Part shown: one piece after another, positions 61,775-64,000 of the stretch
How the letters are laid out: the number at the start of each line of letters is the position of its first letter
How positions within the stretch are numbered: position 1 is the first letter of the stretch
Origin: Streptomyces microflavus
GTDB taxonomy: Bacteria > Actinomycetota > Actinomycetes > Streptomycetales > Streptomycetaceae
Assembly: GCF_014650075.1 (NCBI RefSeq)
Contig: NZ_BMUG01000005.1
Coordinates: forward strand, 310,001-374,000
Reading direction: 5' to 3'
DNA length: 64,000 bases
Notes under the pieces: generated by a model
The model's database searches: none
What the model saw: the letters and a program-made list of their open reading frames with translations, nothing else
Told to the model about the DNA's origin: nothing
Made by a program: the position numbers and the translations under genes

Positions 61775-63070
61775 TCACCCCGTACCGGACTCCCGCAGGT
61801 CCACGATCCGCCGGATCTTGCCCACCGAGCGCTCCAGCGACTCCGGGTCCACGATCTCGACCCCCACCGACACCCCGACCCCGTCCTTCACGGCCGCCGC
61901 GATCGCGAGGGCCGCCTTCTCCCGGTCGGCCGCCGTCGCGTCGGCCCGCGCCTCCGCCCGTACCGTCAGTGCGTCCAGGCGCCCCTGCCGGGTCAGCCGG
62001 AGCTGGAAGTGCGGGGCGACAGCGGGCGTACGCAGCACGATCTCCTCGATCTGGGTGGGGAACAGGTTCACCCCGCGCAGGATCACCATGTCGTCGCTGC
62101 GCCCGGTGACCTTCTCCATCCGGCGGAAGTTCCGGGCCGTCCCCGGCAGCAGCCGCGTCAGGTCCCGGGTGCGGTAGCGGATCACCGGCATCGCCTCCTT
62201 GGTGAGCGAGGTGAAGACCAGCTCGCCCTCCTCACCTTCGGGCAGCACCTCACCGGTGAACGGGTCCACGACCTCCGGATAGAAGTGGTCCTCCCAGATG
62301 TGCAGCCCGTCCTTCGTCTCCACGCACTCCTGCGCCACCCCGGGGCCCATCACCTCGGAGAGCCCGTATATGTCGACCGCGTCGATGGCGAACCGGTCCT
62401 CGATCTCCCGCCGCATCGCCTCGGTCCACGGCTCCGCGCCGAAGATCCCCACCTTGAGCGAGGTCGTGCGCGGGTCGACGCCCTGCCGTTCGAACTCGTC
62501 CAGCAGCGTCAGCATGTACGACGGCGTGATCATGATGATCTCGGGCCGGAAGTCCTGGATCAGCTGCACCTGGCGCGCGGTCATCCCGCCGGACGCGGGG
62601 ATCACCGTGCAGCCGAGCCGCTCGGCCCCGTAGTGGGCGCCGAGTCCGCCGGTGAACAGCCCGTACCCGTAGGCCACATGCACCTTTTGGCCGGGCCTGC
62701 CGCCCGCCGCGCGGATCGACCGGGCGACCACGTCCGCCCAGGTGTCCAGGTCCCGTTCGGTGTAGCCCACGACGGTCGGACGCCCGGTCGTGCCGCTGGA
62801 GGCGTGGATGCGCCGGACGTCCCGCTCCGGCACGGCGAACATCCCGAAGGGGTAGTTGTCGCGCAGGTCGGCCTTGGCGGTGAACGGGAAGCGGGAGAGG
62901 TCGGCGAGCGTACGGCAGTCCTCGGGCCGGAGCCCGGCCCCGTCGAACGCCGCCCGGTAGAACGGCACGTTCTCGTAGGCGTGGCGCAGGGTCGTGCGGA
63001 GCCGTTCGAGCTGGAGGGTCTCCAGATCGGCGCGGCTCAGCTGTTCCGCCGCGTCCAGCATGGCTGTCAT
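61775..63070 (-). CDS. paaK: Phenylacetate-CoA ligase
   Basis: A 431-residue ligase of the PaaK family that converts phenylacetate, ATP and CoA to phenylacetyl-CoA. Motifs are ASSGTTGRPTVVGYT (ATP loop), AYGYGLFTGGLGAHYG, DIYGLSEVMGPG, TGRSDDMVILRGVN and the C-terminal GKIRRIVDL with the catalytic Lys. Length is normal. No paaABCDE oxygenase genes are in view, so it may be a solitary paralog for another aryl acid. A TetR-type inverted repeat lies 28 nt upstream. Confidence 0.92.
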   Translation of the reverse strand: MTAMLDAAEQLSRADLETLQLERLRTTLRHAYENVPFYRAAFDGAGLRPEDCRTLADLSRFPFTAKADLRDNYPFGMFAVPERDVRRIHASSGTTGRPTVVGYTERDLDTWADVVARSIRAAGGRPGQKVHVAYGYGLFTGGLGAHYGAERLGCTVIPASGGMTARQVQLIQDFRPEIIMITPSYMLTLLDEFERQGVDPRTTSLKVGIFGAEPWTEAMRREIEDRFAIDAVDIYGLSEVMGPGVAQECVETKDGLHIWEDHFYPEVVDPFTGEVLPEGEEGELVFTSLTKEAMPVIRYRTRDLTRLLPGTARNFRRMEKVTGRSDDMVILRGVNLFPTQIEEIVLRTPAVAPHFQLRLTRQGRLDALTVRAEARADATAADREKAALAIAAAVKDGVGVSVGVEIVDPESLERSVGKIRRIVDLRESGTG

Positions 63071-63097
63071 AAGGGCCCTTCCTCTCCCGAACCGGGC

Positions 63098-63113
63098 GAC
63101 CGATCATTCGGTC
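63098..63113. promoter_or_regulatory. Inverted repeat upstream of paaK
   Basis: GACCGA-TCAT-TCGGTC is a perfect 6-4-6 palindrome 28 nt before the paaK start. It resembles operators of TetR-family repressors of phenylacetate genes (ACCGA..CGGT), a family-level comparison only. Confidence 0.55.
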
Positions 63114-63240
63114 GATCTTCCTGGGAGCAGTAATTCAGGAGGCCGGGGGTGCTGGCAAGAGGGGCGCACGGACCCGTTCCGGATCGGCTCGCAGCGAAGC
63201 CCGGTGCGTCCCTCCACCCGTTCCTGTTTGGATGGACGGC

Positions 63241-64000
63241 ATGCCGACCTTCACCGCGTACGACACCACCCCGCTCGCCTACCACCTGGTGGGGGAGGGC
63301 GAGCCGCTGATCTGCCTGCCCGGCGGACCGATGCGGGCGAGCGCGTACCTCGGCGACCTCGGCGGGCTCTCCGCCGTACGGCAGCTGGTCCTCCTCGACC
63401 TGCGGGGTACGGGCGGTTCCGCCGTGCCGGACGACCCGTCGACCTACCGCTGCGACCGGCTCGTGGACGACGTGGAGGCGCTGCGCGAGCACCTCGGCCT
63501 GGACCGGATCGACCTGCTGGCCCACTCCGCCGGCGCGAACCTGGCCCAGCTGTACGCCGCCCGGTACCCGGAGCGGCTGCGCACCCTCACCCTGATCACC
63601 CCCTCCACCCGGGCCGCCGGCATCGAGGTGACCGACCAGGACCTCCGCGTGGCCGCCGCCCTGCGCAGCGGCGAACCCTGGTACGCCGAGGCCCGGGCCG
63701 CCCAGGAGGCGCTGCTCGCCGGAGGGCCCTTCGCCGAGCTGTGGCCCGCCGTCCGGCCGCTCACCTACGGCCGCTGGGACGCGGCCGCGCAGGCCCATGC
63801 CGCCGCCTCCGCCGGGCAGACCAACCCCGAGGCGCGCGGCCGCTACGAAGGCGACGGTGCGTACGACCCCGCCACCACCGTCCCCGCCCTCCGTGAGCTG
63901 GCGGCGCCGGTGCTCGTCCTCGCCGGGGAGTACGACGGGCATCCGAGCCCGGACCGGGCGACGGAGCTCGCCGCGCTCTTCCCGCACGGCGAGTTCACGG
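63241..64000 (+). CDS. Alpha/beta hydrolase (3' end cut by window)
   Basis: The frame runs from ATG 63241 to the window end without a stop: at least 253 residues. The fold signs are LPGGPMRASAYLG (oxyanion HG-type loop), LLDLRGTGGS, nucleophile elbow AHSAGAN (Ser), and VLVLAGEYDGHPSPD with the likely acid. The loop LDLRGTGGS after strand 4 is like proline iminopeptidase-type hydrolases. The catalytic His lies beyond the window. It is divergent from paaK. Confidence 0.85.
   Translation, partial: MPTFTAYDTTPLAYHLVGEGEPLICLPGGPMRASAYLGDLGGLSAVRQLVLLDLRGTGGSAVPDDPSTYRCDRLVDDVEALREHLGLDRIDLLAHSAGANLAQLYAARYPERLRTLTLITPSTRAAGIEVTDQDLRVAAALRSGEPWYAEARAAQEALLAGGPFAELWPAVRPLTYGRWDAAAQAHAAASAGQTNPEARGRYEGDGAYDPATTVPALRELAAPVLVLAGEYDGHPSPDRATELAALFPHGEFT

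Overview
The window is high-GC actinobacterial DNA, almost certainly Streptomyces or a close relative. The grounds are very high G+C at third codon positions, frequent GTG starts, 4-bp gene overlaps, baeRF3, DUF2236 and AraC-VOC-UvrA gene families typical of streptomycetes, and a few rare in-frame TTA codons confined, as far as I could see, to the secondary-metabolite genes. I saw no rRNA, tRNA, CRISPR array, transposase or integrase.

Layout. Positions 1-8.8 kb hold housekeeping and accessory genes: a D-2-hydroxyacid dehydrogenase cut by the window edge, a baeRF3 protein, a small DUF1269 membrane protein, glutaminase fused to a STAS domain, a secreted endonuclease I, a GH25 protein, an RlmG-like methyltransferase and an acyl-CoA dehydrogenase behind a KstR-like box. 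Positions 8.9-34.8 kb are one co-directional set of five tightly packed or overlapping genes encoding a hybrid NRPS-PKS. Positions 35-44.6 kb hold a TPR membrane protein of unknown role, an AraC-VOC-UvrA group, a TetR/SDR pair with three operator-like boxes, and a DUF2236 oxygenase. Positions 44.6-64 kb hold a Ser/Thr kinase-TPR protein, an FAD oxidoreductase, secreted SGNH and beta-lactamase-like hydrolases, a nitronate monooxygenase/acyl-CoA synthetase pair, a penicillin-acylase-family enzyme, a second acyl-CoA synthetase, an amino-acid-type ABC transporter, paaK and the start of an alpha/beta hydrolase.

The centrepiece is the 26-kb NRPS-PKS locus. Read by domains rather than by gene order, the third gene should act first: KS(Ser)-AT-ACP loading module, then KS-AT(dead)-DH-ER(relic)-KR-ACP. 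The first gene would act next: C-A(Gly)-PCP, KS-MT-ACP, KS-DH-KR. The second gene would act last: MT-ACP to complete the split module, KS-ACP, and a thioesterase with Cys as nucleophile. A KASIII-like enzyme and a stand-alone malonyl-transferase fused to an ACP follow by overlap. Only the loading module keeps an intact in-line AT, and its motif predicts methylmalonyl. All extension modules either lack an AT or carry a broken one, so the discrete AT should feed them. This reads as a cis-AT loading protein grafted onto a trans-AT line, with the cis-type extension module losing its AT and ER in place. The predicted backbone (an unsaturated C5 acyl group on glycine, extended by two C-methylated ketide units and perhaps one more) is inference. 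I do not recognise a known compound. No exporter, pathway regulator, PPTase or oxidative tailoring gene sits inside the locus.
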